A DNA stretch of 5,567 bases, from NCBI GenBank assembly GCA_023437755.1, contig JAEZFJ010000257.1, positions 1 through 5,567 of the forward strand, in the 5' to 3' direction. Under the pieces are notes generated by a model, which saw only the letters and a program-made list of their open reading frames with translations, did not search any database and was not told the DNA's origin. Of the stretch, positions 1 to 4,827 are shown in pieces (within the stretch, counting starts at the first letter, position 1; each line of letters starts with the position of its first letter). The translations under genes and the position numbers were made by a program. This stretch comes from Pseudomonadota bacterium. GTDB lineage: Bacteria > Pseudomonadota > Alphaproteobacteria > Rhizobiales > Devosiaceae.

Positions 1-261
1 ATGGAGGAGATGGGGCTCGCCGCCCATGTGGACGGCATCTTCTATTCCGCCGCCCTCGGCTACCGAAAGCCCGACACGGGCTTCTTCGAGCAGGCCAGAG
101 CACTCGCGGAACCGCCCGGCGGCGAACTGATGTTGATCGACGATACCGAAGCCAACGTCCTTGCGGCGCGCCGGTGCGGCTGGCGCGCCGTCCATTGGCT
201 TCCCGGCATGGACTTGGCTGACGAGATCGCCAGGGCAGAACGGATACCGCGGCCGGGCTAG
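1..261 (+). CDS. HAD-superfamily hydrolase, C-terminal fragment (5' end outside window)
   Basis: This is the last 86 residues of a haloacid dehalogenase-like hydrolase, a family of mostly cytoplasmic phosphatases and dehalogenases that use an Asp nucleophile. Two of the family's motifs are visible. The motif III lysine lies in the GYRKPD segment (Lys23 of the fragment). The acidic motif IV is LIDDTEANVLAA (Asp47-Asp48), which binds the Mg2+ ion. The N-terminal DxD nucleophile motif, the cap domain and motif II are missing, so the gene must begin upstream of the window; the ATG at position 1 is probably an internal methionine. The spacing from motif III to motif IV and the AxNVxAA pattern fit the HAD-IA group (phosphoglycolate phosphatase or epoxide hydrolase-like). 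The substrate cannot be read from this part. The stop codon overlaps that of the convergent peroxidase gene. Confidence 0.85.
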   Translation: MEEMGLAAHVDGIFYSAALGYRKPDTGFFEQARALAEPPGGELMLIDDTEANVLAARRCGWRAVHWLPGMDLADEIARAERIPRPG

Positions 262-722
262 AGCGTCGCCCGGATCTCCGGTTCGAGTTCGTCCGGTGTC
301 ACTCCCGGAGCGAAGCGGGCGATCACGTTGCCTTCCCGCCCCACTAGGAACTTGGCAAAGTTCCACTCGATGTCGCCTGGGAAATCCTGTTTGAGCCAGG
401 TGTAGAAAGGGCTCTCTGTCCGACCGTTGACATCGAGCTTGGCGAACAGCGGGAAACTGACGCCGTAGTTCACCTCGCAGAACTCGGCGATCTCCACGGA
501 TTGCCCTGGCTCCTGCCCGCCGAACTGGTTGCAGGGGAGTCCCAGTACCACCAGTCCTCGGTCGCGATACGTCTGCCACAGCCGCTCCAGGCCCTCGTAC
601 TGCGGGGTAAAACCGCACTTGGAGGCGGTGTTGACCGCCAGCACCAGCCTGCCGGCATAGTCCGCAAGCGGCTGCGCTTGGCCGTCGAGGCGCGGCAGGG
701 TGAAGTCTGAAAGCGTGGTCAT
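258..722 (-). CDS. gpx: Glutathione peroxidase family protein (thiol peroxidase)
   Basis: A complete 154-residue protein with a thioredoxin fold that would reduce hydrogen peroxide and organic hydroperoxides in the cytoplasm. The peroxidatic residue is Cys36 in NTASKCGFTPQY, so this is the cysteine form and not a selenoprotein. The other catalytic positions are present: Gln70 in CNQFGGQEPG, and Trp120-Asn121 in the WNFAKFLV segment. Cys82 (EFCEVNYG) occupies the resolving-cysteine position of bacterial and plant enzymes, which in practice often take electrons from thioredoxin and not glutathione. Length is normal for bacterial members (BtuE-like). There is no signal peptide. It lies 48 bases downstream of the metal exporter gene on the same strand and could share its transcript. 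Its ribosome binding site is poor: the nearest GGAG lies 14 bases before the ATG. The choice of reductant is inferred. Confidence 0.95.
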   Translation of the reverse strand: MTTLSDFTLPRLDGQAQPLADYAGRLVLAVNTASKCGFTPQYEGLERLWQTYRDRGLVVLGLPCNQFGGQEPGQSVEIAEFCEVNYGVSFPLFAKLDVNGRTESPFYTWLKQDFPGDIEWNFAKFLVGREGNVIARFAPGVTPDELEPEIRATL

Positions 723-738
723 TTTGTCGGATCGATCT

Positions 739-752
739 CCAGGAGAACCTGG
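739..752 (-). other. Small hairpin between exporter and peroxidase genes
   Basis: A perfect 5-bp stem (CCAGG/CCTGG) with a 4-base loop lies in the 48-base gap upstream of the peroxidase start. On the minus strand no run of T follows it, so it is not a standard intrinsic terminator. Its downstream arm overlaps the only GGAG (740-737) before the peroxidase ATG. It could therefore affect translation or mRNA stability, or be chance. Confidence 0.25.
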
Positions 753-770
753 CTGAGCATAGAGGCTCGG

Positions 771-1721
771 TCAGGGAACCGCATCCCGCTCCAGCACGCA
801 AGCGAGGTGCCCGTCCCAGGCGATTTCCACGGTGGCGTGACCGATGCCGTAGGCCTCTGCGAGCTGCTGCTTTACAGCCGCCGTTGTCGCTGCCGGATCG
901 GCACCCGCCGCCAGTTCAATCTCCAGCGTGGCGACGGGACGGCCGGACGTGATCGACCACACATGAACATGACGGACATCGGCCACACCCGACACCGCCG
1001 CCTGGACGCCGCGCGCCAGTTCCTCCACGACGAGCCCGCTCGGTGCGCCTTCGAGCAGGATGTGCACCGAGGATCGAAACAGCCCCCATGCCGCGCGCAG
1101 GACCAGCAGCGCCACCAGCACCGAGAGGATCGGGTCTATCGGCATCCAGCCAGTGGTCCAGATCACCAGGGCCGCAGCGATGGCAGCCACCGAACCCAGC
1201 AGGTCGCCGATGACGTGGAGCATGGCGCCGCGGATGTTGACGTGCTCCCGCTCGCCTCGTGACAACACGAAGAACACCAGCAGGTTGACGAATAGCCCGA
1301 GCACCGCCACCACCAGCATGGGGCCAGCGAGCACCTCGTGTGGATCGAACAATCGTCCGAACGCCTCCCAGACGATCCAGCCGGCGAGGGCGAAGAGCGT
1401 TACGGCGTTGATCAGTCCCGCAACGACCTCCAGCCGCAGGTAGCCGAAGGACCGGCGGCTGTCCGGCTGGCGCCGACCGAAGCGGAAGGCCGCCCATGCC
1501 AGCAACAGGGCCGAGGCATCGGTCAGCATGTGTCCGGCGTCGGCAATGAGCGCCAGCGATCCCGACAGCACCCCCGCAACGATCTCGGCGATCATGAAGC
1601 CGGCGGTCAGCACGAAGCCGGCCAGTACCACGCGTTCATTGGCGGCACCGACTTCGGGTGCATGGCTGTGCCCGGCATGATCGTGGTCTTCATGAGTATG
1701 CTCGTGGTCGTGATCAGTCAC
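771..1721 (-). CDS. Cation diffusion facilitator (CzcD/ZitB-type Zn2+/Cd2+/Co2+ exporter)
   Basis: An inner-membrane antiporter of 316 residues that would export zinc and related divalent metals in exchange for protons. The N-terminal 20 residues are very rich in histidine (eight between positions 4 and 20), a cytoplasmic metal-binding tail typical of CzcD/ZitB relatives. Six membrane segments can be traced at roughly residues 31-51, 55-79, 98-118, 131-153, 166-187 and 192-212. The intramembrane metal site is shown by two HxxxD motifs, His64/Asp68 in segment 2 and His169/Asp173 in segment 5. The cytoplasmic C-terminal domain contains the usual HVHVWSI strand. I chose the GTG at 1721 because AGGAGG (1734-1729) precedes it by 7 bases. 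An in-frame ATG at 1742 would give 323 residues, but it has no ribosome binding site, sits inside the operator and lies upstream of the predicted transcription start. Zinc as main substrate is inferred from the family. Confidence 0.95.
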   Translation of the reverse strand: MTDHDHEHTHEDHDHAGHSHAPEVGAANERVVLAGFVLTAGFMIAEIVAGVLSGSLALIADAGHMLTDASALLLAWAAFRFGRRQPDSRRSFGYLRLEVVAGLINAVTLFALAGWIVWEAFGRLFDPHEVLAGPMLVVAVLGLFVNLLVFFVLSRGEREHVNIRGAMLHVIGDLLGSVAAIAAALVIWTTGWMPIDPILSVLVALLVLRAAWGLFRSSVHILLEGAPSGLVVEELARGVQAAVSGVADVRHVHVWSITSGRPVATLEIELAAGADPAATTAAVKQQLAEAYGIGHATVEIAWDGHLACVLERDAVP

Positions 1722-1728
1722 CGGCTCG

Positions 1729-1734
1729 CCTCCT
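1729..1734 (-). promoter_or_regulatory. Ribosome binding site deciding the GTG start of the metal exporter
   Basis: On the minus strand AGGAGG lies 7 bases before the GTG at 1721-1719. It is the best Shine-Dalgarno sequence near either candidate start and is the main reason for preferring the GTG over the upstream ATG at 1742. Confidence 0.8.
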
Positions 1735-1740
1735 GCGCTC

Positions 1741-1760
1741 ATATGAATATGTATTCATAT
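1741..1760. promoter_or_regulatory. ArsR/SmtB-family metal-responsive operator (perfect palindrome)
   Basis: Here is a perfect inverted repeat, ATATGAATA-TG-TATTCATAT: 9-bp arms around a 2-base centre, markedly AT-rich in a GC-rich neighbourhood. It closely resembles the operators known for SmtB, ZiaR, CzrA and NmtR (ATATGAAYA-n2-TGTTCATAT type). Those repressors leave the DNA when they bind Zn, Co, Ni or Cd. It fills the gap between the -35 element and the exporter start and covers the predicted -10, so a bound repressor would block RNA polymerase. The family is inferred from the sequence match. The regulator gene is not in the window. Confidence 0.85.
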
Positions 1761-1772
1761 GTGAAGAGTCAA
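1744..1772 (-). promoter_or_regulatory. Predicted sigma-70 promoter of the metal exporter
   Basis: On the minus strand TTGACT (1772-1767, five of six matches to TTGACA) is followed after 17 bases by TATTCA (1749-1744), a weak -10. Transcription would start near 1737, downstream of the ATG at 1742, leaving a leader of about 15 bases before the GTG start. The -35 element overlaps the stop codon (1771-1769) of the glycosyltransferase gene upstream. The operator palindrome occupies the spacer and the -10. Confidence 0.6.
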
Positions 1773-2644
1773 CTCAGGTTCCGTTCATGTCGGTTCATCC
1801 CAGCTTCAGCCACGCGCAGCCGCGGCTCCAGGTGATCCTCGAACAACAGGCCAGAGTTGGCCGCCAATGCAGCGCCATAGGTCCGCTCCGCCTCGAGCGA
1901 AACCTCCAGAAACCGCGCCGCTCCAGCGACCTCCGCCTCGGGCAAACCATAATACCCATCCGGCAACCGCCGCAGGATCTCGGTCTTGGACCGGATCATC
2001 CCCGCCGCTACGTCCTTGCCGTTACTCATCGATTCCGATCGCTTGATGTAGTCGTGGAGCGGTGTGCCGAGATGCATCGACACTGACGCGCGTCGCCAAA
2101 GCTGCAGCAGCAGCTCGAGATCGGTCATGTTGCTGAGGGTGGGGTCATAGCGCGCATCGGTGCGGCGGCGGTCCCAAGCCACCATGGAGTCCATCGACAG
2201 GCTCACCCATTTGTACGTGCCTGCGGTCAGCTCTCGATCGGGCCCATCTCCGACATAGCGCAGGTGCCGGAAGTCCTCGGTCATCACGTCCAGGGCGGTG
2301 GTCACGACAGGGTAGTCCGCGAGCGCTTCCATCACCCGCTCCAGCTTCTCCGGCTTCATGCGGTCGTCGGCATCGAGGATCGCCACATAGGGTGCAGTGA
2401 TCCGGTCGAGCGCCGCGTTGCGGGCCACGGAGGCACCCCGCCCGATGCCTCCGCTCGACATACTCCGAATCCGTTCATCTGCAATTCCGCTTCCGTTCAG
2501 AAACGCGCCATAATCGGTGCCGTCATCGGCAACGAGCCACAATTCCCACTCCGTCCAGGTCTGCTCCAGCACGCTGCGCACGGTGGCGACGATGGTGGCT
2601 TCAGCCCGATAGGCCGGGGTAACGACGGCGACGGTTCTGCTCAT
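1769..2644 (-). CDS. Glycosyltransferase family 2 protein
   Basis: A 291-residue GT-A fold glycosyltransferase that would move a sugar from a nucleotide-sugar donor to an unknown acceptor, probably at the cytoplasmic side of the membrane. The start of the fold is clear: VAVVTPAYRAEATI at residues 5-18, then the nucleotide-binding ADDG at 39-42, the ARNAAL helix at 74-79, and the metal-binding DADD at 91-94 in AILDADDRMKPEKL. I see no membrane segment or signal peptide. The ATG at 2644 is preferred because the family fold begins directly after it. An upstream ATG at 2713 would add 23 residues unlike the family and would extend into the hsp20 promoter and leader. The ribosome binding site is weak (AAGGG about 9 bases upstream). 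No other polysaccharide genes are nearby, so its product cannot be guessed. Its end overlaps the -35 element of the exporter promoter. Confidence 0.88.
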   Translation of the reverse strand: MSRTVAVVTPAYRAEATIVATVRSVLEQTWTEWELWLVADDGTDYGAFLNGSGIADERIRSMSSGGIGRGASVARNAALDRITAPYVAILDADDRMKPEKLERVMEALADYPVVTTALDVMTEDFRHLRYVGDGPDRELTAGTYKWVSLSMDSMVAWDRRRTDARYDPTLSNMTDLELLLQLWRRASVSMHLGTPLHDYIKRSESMSNGKDVAAGMIRSKTEILRRLPDGYYGLPEAEVAGAARFLEVSLEAERTYGAALAANSGLLFEDHLEPRLRVAEAGMNRHERNLS

Positions 2645-2661
2645 GACAGCGGCCCTTGCGG

Positions 2662-2690
2662 GTTGAATGAGGGGACATTCCGACCCATAT
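2662..2690 (+). promoter_or_regulatory. Predicted sigma-32 (RpoH) heat-shock promoter for hsp20
   Basis: GTTGAAT (2662-2668) and ACCCATAT (2683-2690) are 14 bases apart. This resembles the RpoH consensus CTTGAA-n-CCCCATNT, and the spacing is close to that of the E. coli dnaK promoter. Transcription would start around 2697-2700, giving a leader of about 62 bases. I found no better sigma-70 match in this gap. The call is inferred from sequence similarity and from the heat-shock gene downstream. Confidence 0.6.
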
Positions 2691-2698
2691 CTCCCCCA

Positions 2699-2757
2699 GG
2701 CGCCCGATGCCATTCCCCAAGGGTCGAGCGCCGACGTTGCTTGCTACAAGGACGGCG
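2699..2757 (+). promoter_or_regulatory. ROSE-like RNA thermometer in the hsp20 leader
   Basis: The leader RNA can fold into two hairpins. The first (2699-2732) pairs GGCGC with GCGCC and continues inward through CGA/TCG (2705-2707 with 2724-2726). The second (2735-2754) pairs CGUUGCU with AGGACG around a 7-base loop (2742-2748): U2741-A2749, C2740-G2750, G2739 opposite G2751, U2738 unpaired, then U2737-A2752, G2736-C2753 and C2735-G2754. A UYGCU element facing AGGA with a G-G pair and an extra pyrimidine is the hallmark of ROSE elements, which hide the ribosome binding site of hsp20 genes in alphaproteobacteria and melt on heating. The AAGGA (2748-2752) lies 8 bases before the ATG at 2761. 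The fold was drawn by hand; no energy was computed. Confidence 0.72.
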
Positions 2758-2760
2758 TGA

Positions 2761-3180
2761 ATGTCACGTATCTCGGTTTTTTCTGCCCCGTTCCTCCTCG
2801 GTTTCGACAGCTTCGAGGAGCGCATCGACCGCCTGTCGAAGACGGCCGACGGGTACCCGCCCTACAACATCGAGCGGCGCGTCGACGCCGACGGCACCGA
2901 ACGGTTCCTGGTGTCGGTAGCGGTCGCTGGTTTCGACGCCGGTGAGCTCGAAGTCACTGCCGAGGACAACCAGTTGGTGGTGCGTGGCAAGCAGAAGGAC
3001 GACCCCGATCGGGAGTACCTGCACCGCGGCATCGCCGCCCGCCAGTTCCAGCGCAGCTTCCTGCTCGCAGATGGTATGACGGTAAAAGATGCAACTTTGG
3101 GCCACGGTATGCTCGTTGTTGCCATAGAGCGCCCCCGGACGCCCAAGATCGCCCGCCGCATCGAAATTCGCTCAGTCTGA
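2761..3180 (+). CDS. Small heat-shock protein, Hsp20/IbpA family
   Basis: A 139-residue ATP-independent chaperone that would bind unfolding proteins in the cytoplasm and hold them for refolding by DnaK and ClpB. The alpha-crystallin domain covers roughly residues 33-125. It begins with PPYNIERR and includes VAVAGFDAGELEVTAEDNQLVVRG, the GIAARQFQRSFLLADG segment typical of the IbpA-like class A proteins, and GML (116-118) in place of the usual GVL. The C-terminal tail carries an IxI motif, Ile134-Glu-Ile136, which in this family docks onto neighbouring subunits to build oligomers. The ATG at 2761 is well placed 8 bases after AAGGA. Regulation is likely double: an RpoH-like promoter and a thermosensor hairpin in the leader. 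A DUF1150 gene follows after 15 bases and is probably co-transcribed. Confidence 0.95.
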   Translation: MSRISVFSAPFLLGFDSFEERIDRLSKTADGYPPYNIERRVDADGTERFLVSVAVAGFDAGELEVTAEDNQLVVRGKQKDDPDREYLHRGIAARQFQRSFLLADGMTVKDATLGHGMLVVAIERPRTPKIARRIEIRSV

Positions 3181-3195
3181 GGAAAGGGCCGAAAA

Positions 3196-3477
3196 ATGTA
3201 TGAGAAGAACCCGGCCGCGGCCGAAATGCTGATCCACCCGCTGAAGTCGCTGACCCGCGCGCAGTTCGCTGCTCTGGGCGGTAATGCAGTGGCCTATGTG
3301 CGCCCCGTTAGCGGTGCGCTGTTGTCCATTATGATCGAAGAGGCCGAGTTCGAACCGGAGGAGCAATACCAGTTGCTCATGTCCGCCGACGGCACGCCGC
3401 TCCTCGTCACCGATACTGAAGACGCGTTGATGGAGTGGCTCGGCGACAAGAATCTCGGGCTTGCGACGCTGCACTAG
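3196..3477 (+). CDS. DUF1150 family protein, in operon with hsp20
   Basis: A 93-residue acidic protein of unknown function. I recognise it as DUF1150 from its size, the LTRAQFAALGGNAVAYVRPV segment (residues 19-38), a central acidic stretch (EEAEFEPEEQ, 48-57), and a C-terminal part, TPLLVTDTEDAL. It has no signal peptide, no membrane segment, and no cysteine or obvious catalytic motif. In alphaproteobacteria members of this family commonly sit directly behind an hsp20 gene, as here. The gap is only 15 bases, a good ribosome binding site (GGAAAGGG, 3181-3188) sits in it, and a single terminator follows, so the two genes probably form one heat-induced transcript. A helper role with Hsp20 is an inference from position only. 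Confidence 0.85.
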   Translation: MYEKNPAAAEMLIHPLKSLTRAQFAALGGNAVAYVRPVSGALLSIMIEEAEFEPEEQYQLLMSADGTPLLVTDTEDALMEWLGDKNLGLATLH

Positions 3478-3500
3478 GCAGCCCACCAGCAGATATCGAA

Positions 3501-3530
3501 GCGGCAGGCGGCAACGCCTGCCGCTTTTTT
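3501..3530 (+). terminator. Rho-independent terminator of the hsp20-DUF1150 operon
   Basis: A perfect 10-bp GC-rich stem, GCGGCAGGCG/CGCCTGCCGC, closes on a GCAA tetraloop (a GNRA-type loop) and is followed directly by six T (3525-3530). It begins 23 bases after the DUF1150 stop. On the minus strand no T run follows the stem, so it serves the plus-strand operon; it ends one base before the convergent ptsN stop codon. Confidence 0.95.
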
Positions 3531-3531
3531 G

Positions 3532-3999
3532 TCAGGCGGCGTAGCTTTCCGGCATGGGTGAGGTCAACAGCACCCGAAGCTTTTCGGGGTCCTCGAGGCG
3601 ACGCAACTCTTCTACCACCGACTCGGTGCGCAGCAGCCGCGCCACCTTGGACAGGGCCTTGAGGTGATCGGCGCCGGCCCCGGCGGGCGCAAGCAGCATC
3701 ATCACCAAGTCCACCGGCTGATCGTCCACGGCATCGAAATCGATGGGGGTTTCCAGGCGGGCAAACACGGCCGCGACACCGGTGAGCCCGGTGATCTTAC
3801 CATGCGGAACCGCAATGCCGTTGCCCAGACCTGTCGAACCAAGAGCTTCACGATCGGAAATGGCCGTAAAGATGTCATGAGCGGCAACGCCGGTGATTTC
3901 ACCGGCGCGATCGGCAAGCAACTCGAATAGCTCGCGCTTGGATTTCACCCCGCTGCAGTACAGCACTGCGCGCTCAGCCAGAATTTCGGCTAGTTCCAT
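3532..3999 (-). CDS. ptsN: PTS IIA-like nitrogen regulatory protein (IIA-Ntr)
   Basis: A 155-residue cytoplasmic phosphocarrier, the last member of the nitrogen phosphotransfer chain (PtsP, PtsO/NPr, PtsN). It works by protein contacts according to its phosphorylation state and does not transport sugar. The phosphorylated residue is His66 in GNGIAVPHGK, followed by the family's PIDFDAVDDQPVDLVMMLLAP segment (in the protein's middle) and HLKALSKVARLL near the C terminus. The ATG at 3999 gives the usual family length and is preceded by AAGG about 9 bases away. The frame stays open upstream to 4113, but that would overlap hpf and add 38 residues unlike the family. It sits 49 bases behind hpf and downstream of rpoN, the classic order, so it is probably part of that transcript. 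Confidence 0.95.
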   Translation of the reverse strand: MELAEILAERAVLYCSGVKSKRELFELLADRAGEITGVAAHDIFTAISDREALGSTGLGNGIAVPHGKITGLTGVAAVFARLETPIDFDAVDDQPVDLVMMLLAPAGAGADHLKALSKVARLLRTESVVEELRRLEDPEKLRVLLTSPMPESYAA

Positions 4000-4048
4000 T
4001 ACGATGTGCCTTGACTCGATTGATGCAGGACAGGCGGGGCATGGCCGA

Positions 4049-4630
4049 TCAGTTGGCGCCCAGAGCTGGATCGATCCAGCCGATATTGCCGTCTGCGCGG
4101 CGGTAGACCACATTTAGGCCACCATGTCCAGCGCGGCGGAACATAACAACCGGGTGACCGGAGAGTTCGAGTTCCATCACCGCCTCTTCCACGCTCATGT
4201 CGCGCAGGTTCTTGGTGGCTTCGGCGATCACTGGCGGCGCATAGTCTTCGGCGAGTTCGTCTTCCGTCTCGCTCGAGCCGAAGACGGTGTACTGGGCCGT
4301 CAGGTCGACGCTGTCACCGACCCCGACACCGCCGCGACGATAAGACCGAAGCCGGCGATTGTAGCGGCGAAGTCGCTTCTCGATATGCGTGGCGACGATC
4401 TCATAGGCGCTGGTGGCGTCGCCGCCTTCAGCACTCGCCTGCAGAGTGATGCCGGTGTCGAGATGGAGCACGCATTCGGCGTGGAAACCACTGCCGTTGG
4501 GGGTGAGGGTCAGATGCCCGTCGTACCCTCCGTCGAAGTACTTGGCCAGAACGCTGGCGACGTGATCCTCCGCCTTGCCACGCAAAGCATCGCCCACATC
4601 CATGTTCTTTCCCGAAACACGCAAGGTCAT
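4049..4630 (-). CDS. hpf: Ribosome hibernation-promoting factor, long form
   Basis: A 193-residue ribosome-associated protein. The N-terminal S30AE/HPF domain (about residues 1-100) would bind the 30S decoding region in starved or stationary cells, with the basic helix IEKRLRRYNRRLRSYRR at 83-99. A variable acidic linker follows (about 101-130). The C-terminal domain (about 131-188, VIAEATKNLRDMSVEEAVMELE, then HPVVMFRRA and the GNIGWIDP end) marks the long form, which joins two ribosomes into 100S dimers by itself. The ATG at 4630 is preceded by AAGGA at 7 bases. A TTG two codons upstream (4636) would leave almost no spacing and is rejected. The gene lies between rpoN and ptsN, its usual place in proteobacteria. 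The long form in this position is typical of alphaproteobacteria. Confidence 0.95.
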   Translation of the reverse strand: MTLRVSGKNMDVGDALRGKAEDHVASVLAKYFDGGYDGHLTLTPNGSGFHAECVLHLDTGITLQASAEGGDATSAYEIVATHIEKRLRRYNRRLRSYRRGGVGVGDSVDLTAQYTVFGSSETEDELAEDYAPPVIAEATKNLRDMSVEEAVMELELSGHPVVMFRRAGHGGLNVVYRRADGNIGWIDPALGAN

Positions 4631-4741
4631 GGCCAATTCCTTCTTGTCGATTGTGTCCGACGCGAGAGGTCCGGAGCCTACCCCGTGGGTCAGATCCGGG
4701 ATCCCGCCTGCCGTCGCCCCGTGTGAGTCCGCGGCAAGGTG

Positions 4742-4770
4742 ATGCTAGCCCCCTGCGCCTGTGAGAGCAA
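4742..4770 (-). promoter_or_regulatory. Weak candidate promoter for hpf-ptsN
   Basis: In the 193-base gap between rpoN and hpf, TTGCTC (4770-4765) and TAGCAT (4747-4742, four of six matches to TATAAT) stand 17 bases apart on the minus strand. The spacing is ideal but the -35 has only three of six matches. An hpf promoter of its own would make sense, since hpf is often induced separately from rpoN. Confidence 0.25.
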
Positions 4771-4802
4771 ATGCACAAGGAGGTCTTCGGGTTCGCCTGG
4801 TT

Positions 4803-4827
4803 GCCGGTCAGTGCAGGCGCCGGTCAG
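4803..4827. repeat. Short direct repeat spanning the rpoN stop codon
   Basis: GCCGGTCAG occurs at 4803-4811 and again at 4819-4827, 16 bases apart. On the minus strand each copy reads CTGACCGGC and the first copy met contains the rpoN stop codon TGA. A 6-bp inverted pair, CGCCTG (4794-4799) and CAGGCG (4814-4819), overlaps it but is not followed by T on the minus strand, so no intrinsic terminator is supported here. It may be a small local duplication. Confidence 0.4.

Noticed and set aside
1338..1835. A 165-codon plus-strand frame opposite the exporter gene and running through its promoter.
   Set aside because: Low-complexity shadow of the exporter coding sequence, crossing the operator, with no recognisable domain.
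2645..2713. A 23-residue N-terminal extension of the glycosyltransferase.
   Set aside because: The family fold starts right after the ATG at 2644, and the extension would cover the divergent heat-shock promoter.
2264..2920. A 218-codon plus-strand frame crossing the glycosyltransferase, the intergenic region and hsp20.
   Set aside because: It overlaps two well-supported genes in other frames and has the Arg- and Pro-rich composition of a shadow frame.
4000..4113. A 38-residue N-terminal extension of ptsN.
   Set aside because: It overlaps the hpf coding region and lacks family similarity; the ATG at 3999 gives the normal length with a ribosome binding site.
4124..4726. A 200-codon open frame on the plus strand opposite hpf.
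   Set aside because: Its sequence resembles no known family and it lies fully antisense to the clearly recognised hpf gene; long open antisense frames are common in GC-rich DNA.
4794..4819. Inverted repeat CGCCTG/CAGGCG after rpoN considered as a terminator.
   Set aside because: The loop is 14 bases and no T run follows on the minus strand.
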